A stretch of 64,000 bases of DNA. It comes from an uncultured Spirochaetota bacterium (GTDB lineage Bacteria > Spirochaetota > Brachyspiria > Brachyspirales > Brachyspiraceae). The notes under the pieces were generated by a model. It was not told where the DNA came from. It did no database searches and saw only the letters and a list, made by a program, of their open reading frames with translations. Positions 8,128-18,574 of the stretch are shown here, piece by piece (position 1 is the first letter of the stretch; each line of letters begins with the position of its first letter). The position numbers and the translations under genes were made by a program. The stretch lies in assembly GCA_944390575.1 (NCBI GenBank), contig CALXQJ010000002.1:186001-250000 (forward strand), in the 5' to 3' direction.

Positions 8128-10035
8128 ATGTCAACAAGCTCATTTTTTGGTATAGAATTAGGTAAAAGATCGCTTCAAAACTTTAAAACAGCATTAGAAG
8201 TTACAGGTCATAATATTAATAATGTAGCTACTAAAGGTTATAGTAGACAAAGAGTAGTTATGCGTTCTTTTGATAAACCATTAGAAAGCCCTACATTAAA
8301 TAGAGCAGAGCGTGCTGGTCAAATAGGTCAAGGTGCTGAAATAACAACTATAGAAAGAGTTCGTGATCAATTAATAGACTCTAAAATTATGAAAGAGCTT
8401 GGTACTGATGGATATTGGAAAACAAAGACAGATTATTTAAAACAATTAGAAGCTATTTATAATGAGCCTGGTTCTGCTAATTTAAGAAATGATTTGGATG
8501 CTTTTTTTGATGCTTGGCAGGAAATGAGTGTTAATCCTACAGAGAGAGCTACTCGCTTTTTACTTGTAGAGCGTGCTAATAGAATTAACTCTTCTCTTAA
8601 TTATACATATGATCAAATGAATAATATGCGTAATAATTTGAATACATTAGTTGAGAGTAAGGTTAATAGAATCAATAGTATTGCAAGTTCTATTAAAGAT
8701 TTAAATACTGAAATAGTAAAACAAGAAGCATTAGGTCAAAGTCCAAATGATTTATTAGATAGAAGAGATTTACTTATAGATGAATTATCTTCTATTGTTA
8801 ATGTTGAAGTTAAGTCTACAGATCCTGATGAGACTATTGTTTATATAGGTGGTCGTTCACTTATTCAAGGTGGAACTGTTAATAAACTATCTCTTGTTAG
8901 AAGTGAAAATAATGAGGGTATGTTTGACGTTTATTGGGAAAGAGATAATGTGCAGGCTAATTTAGAAGGTGGAGAGCTTAAGGCTTTAATTGAGCTTAGA
9001 GATATCGATACTGTTGATGCTATTAATGATTTGGATAATTTTGCTATTGGTTTTGCTGATTCTGTTAATGAAATTCATAGAAGTGGATTTGGTTTGAATC
9101 AGGAGACTGGTATTGACTTTTTTACTATGAGTAAAAATACATCATCTACTATTGGTAATTATGATTTAAATAATGATGGTACTGAGGATTCTACTATAAT
9201 GTTTAAGGTATCTGGAGTTAATAGTGTTAATATGTCTGATAGCATTGGAAGTAGTGGTACTTTAACTTTTGGTAGTAGAGATAGAGAAGGTGCTGATGTA
9301 AATATAGATTATACTTCTTCTATGAAGGTTTCTGAGCTTGTTGAAAAGATTAATGCAAGTAATGCTAATGTTAGTGCTTATTTAGATGATAATAATAAAT
9401 TAGTACTTAAAGCACGTGGTTTTGAAGACTATATTAAACCTTCTTATTTTATTAAGCATATAGAAGACTCTGGTGATTTTTTAGTTGGTATTACAGGAGT
9501 ATTAAATAATTCTGGCAATGCTGGTGCTTATAATTGGCAAAATATCAATCAAATAGAGCAACTTGCAGGTGACTTTAGAAATTTCACTATAACTCCTCAA
9601 AGACATCCTGCAGCAAGTATTTCTATTAACCCTATAATACAAAATGATGTAAACTATATAGCAGCATCTAAGGGTATAGATACTACAGGTAATGGCTTTG
9701 CAGATAAATGGAATGGTATTGGAGATGGTTCTAATGCTTTAGCTATTGCATCTCTTAAAAATAAAGCTATTATGAATGATTCTACTTTTAATGAGTATTA
9801 TACAGGAAGTATTTCTCGTATAGCTTCTCGTACTGAGACTGCTAATGCTGAAACTGATAAGCAGACTATAGTTATGGAGTATCTTGAGAGACTTAGACAA
9901 TCTGTTTCTGGTGTTAACTTAGATGAAGAGGTTGCTCAGATGGCTGTTTATCAACATGGTTATAATGCTTCTGCAAGAGTAGTTAGTGTTATGGATCAAC
10001 TTCTTGATGTTGTTATAAATAGAATGGGTGTTTAA
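8128..10035 (+). CDS. flgK: Flagellar hook-associated protein 1 (FlgK)
   Basis: HAP1 forms the junction between hook and filament; in spirochaetes this is in the periplasm. The N-terminus FGIELGKRSLQNF with TGHNINNVATKGYSRQRV is the conserved rod/hook-family helix. The C-terminal end LDEEVAQMAVYQHGYNASAR with MDQLLDVVINRMG is the matching FlgK coiled-coil end. The 635 residues are slightly longer than the enteric protein, with a variable middle. The start at 8128 is chosen because AAGGAG lies at 8112-8117; ten more in-frame codons upstream lack a site. The usual partner flgL does not follow: the next gene is a chemotaxis receptor after a terminator. Confidence 0.95.
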   Translation: MSTSSFFGIELGKRSLQNFKTALEVTGHNINNVATKGYSRQRVVMRSFDKPLESPTLNRAERAGQIGQGAEITTIERVRDQLIDSKIMKELGTDGYWKTKTDYLKQLEAIYNEPGSANLRNDLDAFFDAWQEMSVNPTERATRFLLVERANRINSSLNYTYDQMNNMRNNLNTLVESKVNRINSIASSIKDLNTEIVKQEALGQSPNDLLDRRDLLIDELSSIVNVEVKSTDPDETIVYIGGRSLIQGGTVNKLSLVRSENNEGMFDVYWERDNVQANLEGGELKALIELRDIDTVDAINDLDNFAIGFADSVNEIHRSGFGLNQETGIDFFTMSKNTSSTIGNYDLNNDGTEDSTIMFKVSGVNSVNMSDSIGSSGTLTFGSRDREGADVNIDYTSSMKVSELVEKINASNANVSAYLDDNNKLVLKARGFEDYIKPSYFIKHIEDSGDFLVGITGVLNNSGNAGAYNWQNINQIEQLAGDFRNFTITPQRHPAASISINPIIQNDVNYIAASKGIDTTGNGFADKWNGIGDGSNALAIASLKNKAIMNDSTFNEYYTGSISRIASRTETANAETDKQTIVMEYLERLRQSVSGVNLDEEVAQMAVYQHGYNASARVVSVMDQLLDVVINRMGV

Positions 10036-10058
10036 TTTTTATAAATATATATTTTTAT

Positions 10059-10092
10059 AAGCGATACTTAAAAAAGGTATCGCTTTTTTTTT
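10059..10092 (+). terminator. Rho-independent terminator after flgK
   Basis: Perfect 9-bp stem AAGCGATAC / GTATCGCTT (10059-10067 with 10077-10085), a nine-base loop and a run of T to 10092. Confidence 0.9.
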
Positions 10093-10143
10093 ATTTCTAA
10101 TATAAAATATTATGATAACCAGTGTTTATTTTTTGGAGTATCA

Positions 10144-12951
10144 ATGGGAATAAGAGCTAGGATTATTTTATCTATAATACTTGTTATTATTACTATAATA
10201 TTTAGTTTATTTTTTCTTAATAGTAACTTAAATATAGAAACTTTTTATAATATCGTAGATGAAGATATTAATGGTAGATTTGATTATATTGCAAATAAAT
10301 TTGAAAATAATATTCTTTTTGCAAAAGAAGAAGTTAGTAAATTATCGTATGGAATATCTTTTTTATATAATAGACTTCCAAGTTATGAAGACTTTAATGT
10401 GTACTCTAATATAAATCTGTTTATTTCTAATTCTTTTTATAATGATAATTATATTAGAATATTTGAAGTTGTATTATTTAATAGTGATATATTTAATAAT
10501 ACAAATAATAATATTTATAGATATCTTAATAAGGATAAATCATATACAATATATAGTGACTCTTCTGTATATAGTAATTTAACTATGTCTACTAATCAAA
10601 GGTATAATTTATTATTAGATGAAAAAGTTTATAGAACTTTTGTTTCATATGATGTTAATGATAATTTAATTTTAAATATTATTTCAAGTGTAAAAAATGT
10701 TAATAATAATTTAGATATTGGTACTGTTTCTGTTGGTACTATATTTGATTATTCTTCTTCTAAAGTAAAAAATATTTTTGATATAGAAGATGCTAATTTA
10801 ATAGTAATAGATAATAATACAGGTACAATAATAAGTTCTAAAAATAAAATATTGAATAATCTTAAAGTATCATCTACATATTCTAGCTATAGAGATATTT
10901 TTACTTCTATTACAAAGCCACAAGAAACTATATATTATGATATTGCTTTTAATAATATTAGGTATAAGGCATTTATACGTACTATAGATAATTTGTTAAA
11001 TGTTGTAATGCTTATCCCTATAGAATATTATGAAACAGAAATAAAAGAGATGAACACAAATACATTTTATACTATAGTTATAACATTAGTAGTAACTATG
11101 ATGATTCTTATTTTTATTGTAGTTCTTATATTCTCTTCTGTAACTAAAACTACTAATGCTATAGGAAACTCTATTAGTAATAATGATTTTACAAATGATT
11201 TTCATGATATCGATGGAGGTGATGAAATAGCGGAACTTACAAAATGGTTTAGTATTATGGAGTTAAATTTAAAAAATAGTTTTTTAAATATTAATAATAG
11301 TATTAATTATCTTAAAGAACAAAATGATAATTTATCAAATAATATAAATGATAATGTTTATAATATTTCAAATGTGAATAGTTCTATTGATATTATTAGA
11401 AATAATATATCTGATAGTTTAGATCAGGTGAATTTTATTAGTAGTAATAATGATGCTATTAATGAGTATATAGAAAATAATAATAATGATATAGATGCTA
11501 TGAATAGAGAGGCTAAAGTTTTTAGAGAAAAGATGATAGATGATACTGAAAATATAGAAAAGTTAATATCTTCTATGGAGGATATTAGTAAAAATCTTGA
11601 GAGTATTGACTTTACTATGTTTAGTGCGGCAACTAAGACTAAAGAACTTTATGGTACTTCTTTGAAAAATAGTTCTAATATAAAATCTACATATTCAGCT
11701 ACTATAGAATTAAAGAATGCTCTACAGTTTATATCAAACTTTGTAAACTCTATTCGTAATATTGCCCATCAAACTAATTTACTTGCTATGAATGCGGCTA
11801 TTGAGGCGGCACATGCTGGGGATTATAGTTCTGGTTTTGCTGTGGTTGCTGAAGAGATTCGTAAACTATCTGAGGTTTCAAATGAGCAGGCTGATAATGC
11901 ATATAAGATTCTTCAGAGATTAGAAGAGAAAGTTATTACTACTACTACAGAACTAAGTCAAACTGCTTCTGACTTTGATATTTTAACTAAAGAAGTAAAA
12001 GAGGTTAATGAAATTATTGACAAGGCTAGTCATTTATCTTCTACTCAAGTTAAATCTGTTAATGAGCTTGTGAACTCTGTTAGTTATATTTCTGAGTATA
12101 ATGAGACTATTAAAAATAATTATTTAGATATGTCATCAAAATTGAATGATGTTAATAGTAAGTTTGAGGCTATATCATCTTTTGTTTCTTCATCAAGTAA
12201 AACTACAAATAAATTACATAATATATATTCTAATATTAATAAAGTAATAGAGGAGATTTCTAATTATTATAACTCTATAAGTATGATATCAAACTCTATT
12301 AATAATTTTTACAATAAAAATACAGATCTTATTAAAAATATAGAAGTAGAAATGAGTAAATATAAGCTCAAGTATGATGCTACATTTGAGGATAATCAAG
12401 TAAGTGGACTTAATATTATTTTTCTTAGTAATTTTGTGAGAAGTAAATTTTCTGATGATGATTATTATAAATGGATATCTCAGATGGATTCTTCTTCTGA
12501 GTTGATATTTAAAGGAGATATTCAAAATAAGGAGTGGTATTCATATACCAATGCTTTTGAGAAACCTTATAAATTAATTTGTAATTTATTTTATGAGGGT
12601 AGTGGAGATGCTATTAAAGATATAGTAGATTATTATTGCTCTAGAATGTTTAATGAATTTTTGAAGTTTATTTTATTTTTTACTCCTAAATATAATATAT
12701 TATCTTATACTTTTGATTATGTATTACCTTCATTATTTAATAATTTAAAGTTAGATATTATTAGAAGTAGAAAGAGAATGATTATAGTTCATTTTCAGAG
12801 TGTGAATAATAATGCTGATATATTAGAACCTTTAGTATTATATTGTTGTTCTACAGTATTAGAGTCTATAACACATGTAAAAACACATATAAAAATTACA
12901 AAGTCTATAAATGCGGGTAATAATTATTCTGAGTTTGTAATTCGTTGGTAG
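10144..12951 (+). CDS. Methyl-accepting chemotaxis protein with extra C-terminal domain
   Basis: Transmembrane chemoreceptor that would signal to CheA/CheW. Order: membrane helix at about 5-25, an Asn-rich extracytoplasmic sensor (about 26-300), a second helix at about 305-331 ([18 protein letters not shown]), a HAMP-like linker with [14 protein letters not shown], then a long coiled coil. The hairpin tip of the signalling domain is clear near residues 540-575 ([16 protein letters not shown] and [12 protein letters not shown]). After the coiled coil there is an unusual globular tail, about residues 752-935, not seen in standard receptors; see the findings. It has 935 residues against about 550-700 for typical receptors. 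It stands alone after the flgK terminator and ends two bases from convergent yifB. Confidence 0.9.
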   Translation: MGIRARIILSIILVIITIIFSLFFLNSNLNIETFYNIVDEDINGRFDYIANKFENNILFAKEEVSKLSYGISFLYNRLPSYEDFNVYSNINLFISNSFYNDNYIRIFEVVLFNSDIFNNTNNNIYRYLNKDKSYTIYSDSSVYSNLTMSTNQRYNLLLDEKVYRTFVSYDVNDNLILNIISSVKNVNNNLDIGTVSVGTIFDYSSSKVKNIFDIEDANLIVIDNNTGTIISSKNKILNNLKVSSTYSSYRDIFTSITKPQETIYYDIAFNNIRYKAFIRTIDNLLNVVMLIPIEYYETEIKEMNTNTFYTIVITLVVTMMILIFIVVLIFSSVTKTTNAIGNSISNNDFTNDFHDIDGGDEIAELTKWFSIMELNLKNSFLNINNSINYLKEQNDNLSNNINDNVYNISNVNSSIDIIRNNISDSLDQVNFISSNNDAINEYIENNNNDIDAMNREAKVFREKMIDDTENIEKLISSMEDISKNLESIDFTMFSAATKTKELYGTSLKNSSNIKSTYSATIELKNALQFISNFVNSIRNIAHQTNLLAMNAAIEAAHAGDYSSGFAVVAEEIRKLSEVSNEQADNAYKILQRLEEKVITTTTELSQTASDFDILTKEVKEVNEIIDKASHLSSTQVKSVNELVNSVSYISEYNETIKNNYLDMSSKLNDVNSKFEAISSFVSSSSKTTNKLHNIYSNINKVIEEISNYYNSISMISNSINNFYNKNTDLIKNIEVEMSKYKLKYDATFEDNQVSGLNIIFLSNFVRSKFSDDDYYKWISQMDSSSELIFKGDIQNKEWYSYTNAFEKPYKLICNLFYEGSGDAIKDIVDYYCSRMFNEFLKFILFFTPKYNILSYTFDYVLPSLFNNLKLDIIRSRKRMIIVHFQSVNNNADILEPLVLYCCSTVLESITHVKTHIKITKSINAGNNYSEFVIRW

Positions 12952-12953
12952 TA

Positions 12954-14483
12954 TTAATTTAGATTAAATCTATATTGTAGGGCTTCTGTTATATGCTCTG
13001 TTTTTATAATGTCTTCATTTTCTAAATCTGCTATAGTTCTTGACACTTTTAGTATTTTATCATAGCTTCTTGCACTTAAAGAAAATTTTTCTATAGCCAT
13101 ATTTAATAAATTATTAGCTTTATCATCCATACTCATACTACAGAACTTTCTTGTTTCTTTTATACCCATAGCTGAATTAGAAAAAATTTTTAATCCATTT
13201 TCTTTAAAACGCTTAATTTGTTTCTCTCTCGCAGAAATAACTAATTTACGCATAGATTTTGAAGTTTCACCATCTGCTTTAGAAATTAGTTTTTTATAAT
13301 CAACAGCTCTCACCTCTATAGAAATATCAATTCTATCTAAAATAGGTCCAGATAGTTTTGCTATATATTTTTTTCTTGCATACTCAGAGCATCTACAAAC
13401 ATTATTCTCATCACCATAATAACCACAAGGGCAAGGATTCATAGCAGCAATTAGTGTAAAGTTTGCAGGAAATTTTATACTTCCATTAGCTCTACTAATA
13501 GTAACAACCTTCTCTTCCATAGGTTCTCTAAGAGTTTGTAAAGCAGAACTTTGAAACTCTACAAACTCATCTAAAAATAATATACCATTATGAGCAAGTG
13601 TTATCTCACCTGCCTTGATATTTCTACCACCCCCAACCAAGCTAACATAAGAAGAAGTATGATGAGGTATTCTAAAAGGTCTTTGTTTTATTAGCGGAGT
13701 ATTTTTATCAAGCATTCCATATGAAGAATATATTTTTGTAGTTTCTAATGCTTCTTCAAATGTAAGTGGCGGAAGTATTGTAGACATTCTTTTTGCAATT
13801 AAAGTTTTACCACATCCAGGAGAACCTATCATAATAAAATTATGCCCACCAGCAGCAGCTATCATAGCAGCACGTTTTGCATATTCTTGTCCCTTAACAT
13901 CTGAAAAATCTATACTATCTTCTTCTGTATTATTAAAATTATATTTACCTTTTGATATTATACCTTCTTTTCTACCTTCTACAGTATCTATTGCTTCTTT
14001 TAAACTTTTTACAGGATATATTTTCAAACCTTCTATTATATTTGCTTCTTCCAAATTATCAAAAGGTATAATAGCATTTTTTATTCCAGATTCTTTTGCA
14101 TTCAAAAGCATAGAAAATATTCCATTAACTTCCCTCACACTTCCATCTAAAGCTAATTCTCCAAGTATTATAGTTTCACTTATAAAATCTTCAAAAAATA
14201 TTTGTGCAGATGAAGATAGTATACCTAATGCAAATGGAAGATCGTATAAACTACCTGTTTTTTTTATATTTGCAGGGGCTAAATTAATTGTAATTCTCTT
14301 TGGTGGAAAAAATCTATCACTATTATTAATCGCAGCAATAACCCTCTCTCTTGCCTCACTAACAGCTTGATCAGGAAGACCAACAACATCAAATTTAGGA
14401 AGTCCATTTGATATATTTACTTCTATGACTATAGGTATTCCTTCTATTCCATATAGTGCTTCTGAATATATTTTTGTATGCAT
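12954..14483 (-). CDS. yifB: YifB/ComM family Mg-chelatase-like AAA+ ATPase
   Basis: ComM/YifB proteins are hexameric AAA+ helicases that promote branch migration during integration of transformed DNA in some bacteria; the role in a spirochaete is inferred. An N-terminal Lon-S5-like ChlI domain (residues 1-170, with GLPDQAVSEARERV) precedes the AAA+ module. Walker A is GSPGCGKT (220-227) and Walker B ILFLDEF (301-307). A cysteine cluster follows in MNPCPCGYYGDENNVCRCSE (348-367). The C-terminal helical lid ends with SARSYDKILKVSRTIADLE. The 509-residue length is normal. The gene stands alone on the minus strand, with an AT-rich upstream gap shared with a divergent glycosyltransferase. Confidence 0.94.
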   Translation of the reverse strand: MHTKIYSEALYGIEGIPIVIEVNISNGLPKFDVVGLPDQAVSEARERVIAAINNSDRFFPPKRITINLAPANIKKTGSLYDLPFALGILSSSAQIFFEDFISETIILGELALDGSVREVNGIFSMLLNAKESGIKNAIIPFDNLEEANIIEGLKIYPVKSLKEAIDTVEGRKEGIISKGKYNFNNTEEDSIDFSDVKGQEYAKRAAMIAAAGGHNFIMIGSPGCGKTLIAKRMSTILPPLTFEEALETTKIYSSYGMLDKNTPLIKQRPFRIPHHTSSYVSLVGGGRNIKAGEITLAHNGILFLDEFVEFQSSALQTLREPMEEKVVTISRANGSIKFPANFTLIAAMNPCPCGYYGDENNVCRCSEYARKKYIAKLSGPILDRIDISIEVRAVDYKKLISKADGETSKSMRKLVISAREKQIKRFKENGLKIFSNSAMGIKETRKFCSMSMDDKANNLLNMAIEKFSLSARSYDKILKVSRTIADLENEDIIKTEHITEALQYRFNLN

Positions 14484-14614
14484 ATTATTTTATATCCTTT
14501 TTTATATTTTTATATTTTTTAGTTAAACAATATTTTTATAAAAATATGCTTATAATAATACAAAAATAATGTATACTTTAATAATAAAGTATATTTATTA
14601 TTATAAGGAATATT

Positions 14615-15721
14615 ATGCCAAAAGTTTCTGTTGTTTTACCTATTTATAATGTAGAGAAGTATATTTCTAAATGTTTGGATAGTGTTATTAATCAAACCTT
14701 AGGAGATATTGAAATTATATGTGTTAATGATTGTTCTACTGATAATAGTGCATATATTGTAGAAGAGTATATTAAAAAAGATAATAGAGTAAGATTAATT
14801 AATCATAAAGAAAATAAGGGGCTTGGATTATCTCGTAATACTGGTATTTATGAAAGTAGTTGTTCTTATATTATATTTATAGATTCTGATGATTATATTT
14901 CTAATAATTTTGTTGAGGAGTTGTATAATACAGCAATTAAATATAATTCTGATATAGTATTTACTAATAATATCTATACAGTTAATGAAAGTACAAATAA
15001 AATAAAACCTTATTATCATAATAGAGTAAATATATGGAAAAGAAATTATAAAAAATCATATTTAGAAGGCATTAGTTATTTTAATGTTGATACTTTTGAA
15101 AAAGAAAATACTCCAGAGTATCCTCTTGTTGTAGCTTGGAATAAACTATATAAAAAGGATTTCTTTTTAAAAAATAATTTATTTTTTTCTGATTTTAGAA
15201 TTGCTGAAGATGTAGATATGTTTTATAGATTATTATTATACTCACCAATTATGTCTTATAATAATAATGCAAAATACTATTATCTGCAAAGAAGCACTTC
15301 TTTAGCAGGTAATGTATCGCATACAAATAAAATTCCAACAGCAATACTAGATGTCTTTAAGAATGTATTTAATAACTATAATAGTATAAATAAATCTCTT
15401 TTAATAGATTCTAACTATTACAACTTTATTTCTTTAATGCATACTTTTAATAATTATAAAGCAGGTAATAAAAGTGAGTTTTATAAAATGTGTCATAATA
15501 TGCTTAAAAGCTTAAATGTTGAAATAGACAGAAATAATCACACATTTATATCTTACTCTTGCTATATAATGAAAACTTTTGATAGTTATGATATTTATAT
15601 TGATAAAGTTGAGTCTATAAAAGAGAAAGTATTCAAAGTTGCTTGGTGGATACCTAACATTACATTGAGAGAGAAGTATAAAAAAGTTATGTTGGATAAA
15701 TTAGCAAATAAATATTTTTAA
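14615..15721 (+). CDS. Glycosyltransferase family 2
   Basis: Cytoplasmic GT-A transferase that likely builds an envelope glycan (lipooligosaccharide or capsule). The N-terminal nucleotide-sugar domain has VSVVLPIYNVEKYISKCLDS, then IICVNDCSTDNS and the metal-binding FIDSDDYI (DxD-type). The acceptor half contains AWNKLYKKDFF and AEDVDMFYRLLLYS, as in the WaaV/CpsI-like group of GT2 enzymes. There are 368 residues in total, with no membrane segment. A TAAGGAA site lies just upstream of the ATG. Its stop overlaps by four bases the stop of the convergent lipoprotein gene. Donor and acceptor sugars are not deducible. Confidence 0.9.
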   Translation: MPKVSVVLPIYNVEKYISKCLDSVINQTLGDIEIICVNDCSTDNSAYIVEEYIKKDNRVRLINHKENKGLGLSRNTGIYESSCSYIIFIDSDDYISNNFVEELYNTAIKYNSDIVFTNNIYTVNESTNKIKPYYHNRVNIWKRNYKKSYLEGISYFNVDTFEKENTPEYPLVVAWNKLYKKDFFLKNNLFFSDFRIAEDVDMFYRLLLYSPIMSYNNNAKYYYLQRSTSLAGNVSHTNKIPTAILDVFKNVFNNYNSINKSLLIDSNYYNFISLMHTFNNYKAGNKSEFYKMCHNMLKSLNVEIDRNNHTFISYSCYIMKTFDSYDIYIDKVESIKEKVFKVAWWIPNITLREKYKKVMLDKLANKYF

Positions 15722-16659
15722 AAATTATCCTTATATTCACTTATAGTTTTATATGGCTGCTTAAGTTCAAAGTTAATAATATTATTATACCAAGTATAAT
15801 AGTCAAAGTCCTTAACTTCTGCCATTATAGAATGATTTTCAAATTCATGTATATCATACTTAGGGTATAGCATAGCTACAGTTTGTACTATATAATATGA
15901 AAACATACTAATAACAGTTTTATAGTCTAATTTATTTATAATTTCATTAGAAAGTAATGGATATATACTCACAATAGCTATTGCTTTTGTTGGTATGATA
16001 TTTTCATTATAAAGAACTAATCTATCTATTATTCCATTATCTGCTATATTTTTTACACTAATATTTTTAGAACTTGCAACTATAGGGGTATTTACTACTA
16101 TTATATCAATTTCTTCTATTTCAGGTAATATAGCTTTCCAATATACATCACTATATAGTAAATAATCTTTTTTTTCTATATTTAATTGCTTTGAAACTTT
16201 ATTTATATTATCTTTTATTATTTTTGTTTTTGTATTTGCTATTTGCTTTACATTTGTACTTTTAAATAATCTTTGAAGATTATATCTTGTATCATCTGAT
16301 AGAGATTTTGTTATATATTTATTTAATTCATTTTCATTTAATTTATTTACGTTTAAATAATTTTTTTTGATTATTTTAGATACTTCTTTTAACTTTTTTC
16401 TATTTTGTCTATAAAAGCTATCTGCTGATGTTGATGTTATTAAATTATACTGTATTTTATATCCTAATATATTGTATGTAATTTGAGGAAGTAATTGCTT
16501 AAAAATATCTAAAAAAGTTTTAGGTTGTAATGAAGTAGTATCTGTATCTTCTATATATAATACATTAACAGTATATGTCTTATTATTTTTTACAGGAGTA
16601 ATTCTTTGAGAGCAAGAAGCTATAAATATAATAACGATTAATATATATATTTTGTTCAT
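15718..16659 (-). CDS. Hypothetical lipoprotein downstream of the Lpt cluster (313 aa)
   Basis: Not recognised. A short hydrophobic signal ends at IASC, with lipid-bearing Cys16, so it should be an envelope lipoprotein. The remainder is Lys/Asn/Ile-rich; a basic helical stretch lies at about residues 85-145 and an alpha/beta region after residue 150 (EEIDIIVVNTPIV, KAIAIVSIYPLLS). It lies only 24 bases after the OstA-like gene on the same strand, at the place where lptB is found in many Lpt operons. No ATPase motif is present, so it is not LptB. A role in envelope assembly is only suggested by position. Confidence 0.75.
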   Translation of the reverse strand: MNKIYILIVIIFIASCSQRITPVKNNKTYTVNVLYIEDTDTTSLQPKTFLDIFKQLLPQITYNILGYKIQYNLITSTSADSFYRQNRKKLKEVSKIIKKNYLNVNKLNENELNKYITKSLSDDTRYNLQRLFKSTNVKQIANTKTKIIKDNINKVSKQLNIEKKDYLLYSDVYWKAILPEIEEIDIIVVNTPIVASSKNISVKNIADNGIIDRLVLYNENIIPTKAIAIVSIYPLLSNEIINKLDYKTVISMFSYYIVQTVAMLYPKYDIHEFENHSIMAEVKDFDYYTWYNNIINFELKQPYKTISEYKDNF

Positions 16660-16683
16660 ATTTTCTTAATTTTTACTGTTTTA

Positions 16684-18024
16684 TTATTGAGGAATCTCTC
16701 CGCTAATTCCAAAAGCCTTAACTACTTCAGTATCTATATAATACCTGATTTCTCTTCCCCTAATAATACTATCACCTTGTTTTAATGTAGGGTTCTGTCC
16801 CCATAATCTCATATATCTGCTTTTTTCAAGATATGTAGCCCATGTACTTGTGGCATTCATATCTTTACTTGTAATTATAACATTTCCATTAGCACGTATT
16901 TTTTCATCATCATTAAATATTTGCATAGTATCTGATGTTATCTTTATAGTTCTATTTTCAACATAAGCCTTTGGACTACCACTAACAGTAGCTACCTTAG
17001 TATCAGGGTCTAAATGTAATACTTCACCTTCTAATGATAATTTAGTATCATAATCTATCATTATTACATCATTATGAAATATAATATCTTTAAATCCTTC
17101 TTCTTTTTTATACTCAAGCCACTCTCCAAAAGCTATAATACCCTTATCAGGTATACGTACAGTAGGGGATTGATATAAATATAAATGTTCCTCATCTATA
17201 TTATATTCTATATATCCACCTTTTAATATCATATTCTCTTCATAAAAGAAAGCATTAATATTACCATATCCATAAAGCATTCTTGTATTTTGATTGCTAC
17301 CACCTCTATTATCTAAAAATAATCTATCAGCAGTAATAATATTATAATTGCTTATGTTTTCTCTATTTCTATTTGTAGAAGAACTATTAACATAATTATT
17401 AGTTTGTAGAATGTATATTTTACCTCTACCCATAACATTTGCTACAGATTTTCTAGCATCATACTCTAATATTTCACCTTCAAGTTTATCTTTCTCTTGA
17501 TATAGTACAGGATTTCCTTGCATTACAGATATTTCTGTATCTGAATTATAAACTAATTCTCTTGCATATCCATCAGTTTTTCTATTATTTTCTTTATCTA
17601 TATGTGTTAGATGTACATTTTCTCTTGCTTTTGCTATTGGAGTATTAAAATCTCTTTCCATAAATCTACTTCTAATGATTAGATTATTTGTAGGGGATCT
17701 TAGTATAGGTCTGTTTCTTATGTATGCATATCTTGTTTTACCATTATAACTTGCATATCCAGCTGTTATTGTAGAATCATTTGTTCTGCTTGCAAGTTTT
17801 ACATTTCCACTAAAAGTTGCTAATTCTGTCTCTCTATAAAAAGTCATAGTATGACTTGTAATAACTGCAGAAGTATCTTCTAATCTTGCATCTCCAATAT
17901 ATTGAAATACTTGAGTTTTATTATCATAAGTAAATTTCTTAGCACTTCTTCGAGAAGTTTCTTGAGAAAGTAGGGTAATAGCTACTAATAATATTATTAT
18001 ATATATGATATTCTTATTCGGCAA
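16684..18024 (-). CDS. OstA/LptA-like lipopolysaccharide transport protein (extended)
   Basis: LptA-type proteins bridge the periplasm and pass LPS from LptC to LptD. After a signal peptide (about residues 1-20) the 446 residues are almost all beta strands. OstA-type units recur: TAVITSHTMTFYRETELATF plus FSGNVKL; SVMQGNPVLYQEKDKLEGEI; LYLYQSPTVRIP; ATVSGSPKAYVENRTIKITS; and GNVIITSKDMNA. This is more than twice the length of E. coli LptA (185 residues), so it would form a longer beta-jellyroll groove. It is too short for LptD and lacks an obvious C-terminal barrel. It overlaps lptC by 11 bases and is co-transcribed with kdsC and lptC. Confidence 0.82.
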   Translation of the reverse strand: MPNKNIIYIIILLVAITLLSQETSRRSAKKFTYDNKTQVFQYIGDARLEDTSAVITSHTMTFYRETELATFSGNVKLASRTNDSTITAGYASYNGKTRYAYIRNRPILRSPTNNLIIRSRFMERDFNTPIAKARENVHLTHIDKENNRKTDGYARELVYNSDTEISVMQGNPVLYQEKDKLEGEILEYDARKSVANVMGRGKIYILQTNNYVNSSSTNRNRENISNYNIITADRLFLDNRGGSNQNTRMLYGYGNINAFFYEENMILKGGYIEYNIDEEHLYLYQSPTVRIPDKGIIAFGEWLEYKKEEGFKDIIFHNDVIMIDYDTKLSLEGEVLHLDPDTKVATVSGSPKAYVENRTIKITSDTMQIFNDDEKIRANGNVIITSKDMNATSTWATYLEKSRYMRLWGQNPTLKQGDSIIRGREIRYYIDTEVVKAFGISGEIPQ

Positions 18025-18574
18025 TTGGAACTCCTATATTATTTCCCTCATCTACTTCATCATATATAGTAATAAATTCAAGTCCCAAATCACTCTCTAA
18101 GCTACTTCCAGTAAGCCAGCTACCATCTTCTTGTATAACCTTAATAGGTACAGGACTTTTTAAAAATCTATTTGAATTGTCATATTGTATATGTTCAGAG
18201 TATAGTGTTGTATTATTTGAAGATTTTACAACAACATTTGTATATATTTCTGTAAATAATGTATTTTGATTTACAGTTAAAAACTGTCCAGATACTCTTG
18301 CAGCTACAGTTCCATCAGCCTGATATGTATAACTTCTTGTATCGTATAACTGTATATCTTTATTTTTCTCATAAAACTTTGCATTTGTAGCAAAAAGTTC
18401 TACTCTTTTAAAGTTTGTATCAAAACTTTCATATCTAAACCCAAAAAATTCCATATCAGGTGGAGCTACAAAGTTAGTGTCATTTGCTCTACGCTCTAAC
18501 GTTTTAAAATTAGTGCAAGATATAATAATAAAAATTATAATAAAATTAATAATAGCTTTGTATAATTTCATCAT
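18014..18574 (-). CDS. lptC: LptC-like LPS export protein (lipoprotein-type)
   Basis: LptC receives lipopolysaccharide from the LptB2FG transporter and hands it to LptA. The N-terminus is a hydrophobic signal ending in IIISC (Cys20). A lipid anchor could therefore replace the usual single membrane helix, although a helix anchor remains possible. The body (residues 35-175) has the LptC beta-jellyroll pattern with FFGFRYESFDTNFKRVELFA, NTLFTEIYTNVVVKSSNNTT and PIKVIQEDGSWLTGSSLESD. The 186-residue length matches the family. It overlaps kdsC by 29 bases upstream and the OstA-like gene by 11 bases downstream, so the three are tightly coupled. Confidence 0.84.
   Translation of the reverse strand: MMKLYKAIINFIIIFIIISCTNFKTLERRANDTNFVAPPDMEFFGFRYESFDTNFKRVELFATNAKFYEKNKDIQLYDTRSYTYQADGTVAARVSGQFLTVNQNTLFTEIYTNVVVKSSNNTTLYSEHIQYDNSNRFLKSPVPIKVIQEDGSWLTGSSLESDLGLEFITIYDEVDEGNNIGVPIAE

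Noticed and set aside
15000-15720. An O-antigen or capsule cluster around the GT2 and GT9 genes
   Set aside because: The two glycosyltransferases are isolated and 10 kb apart with no sugar-nucleotide synthesis genes around them.
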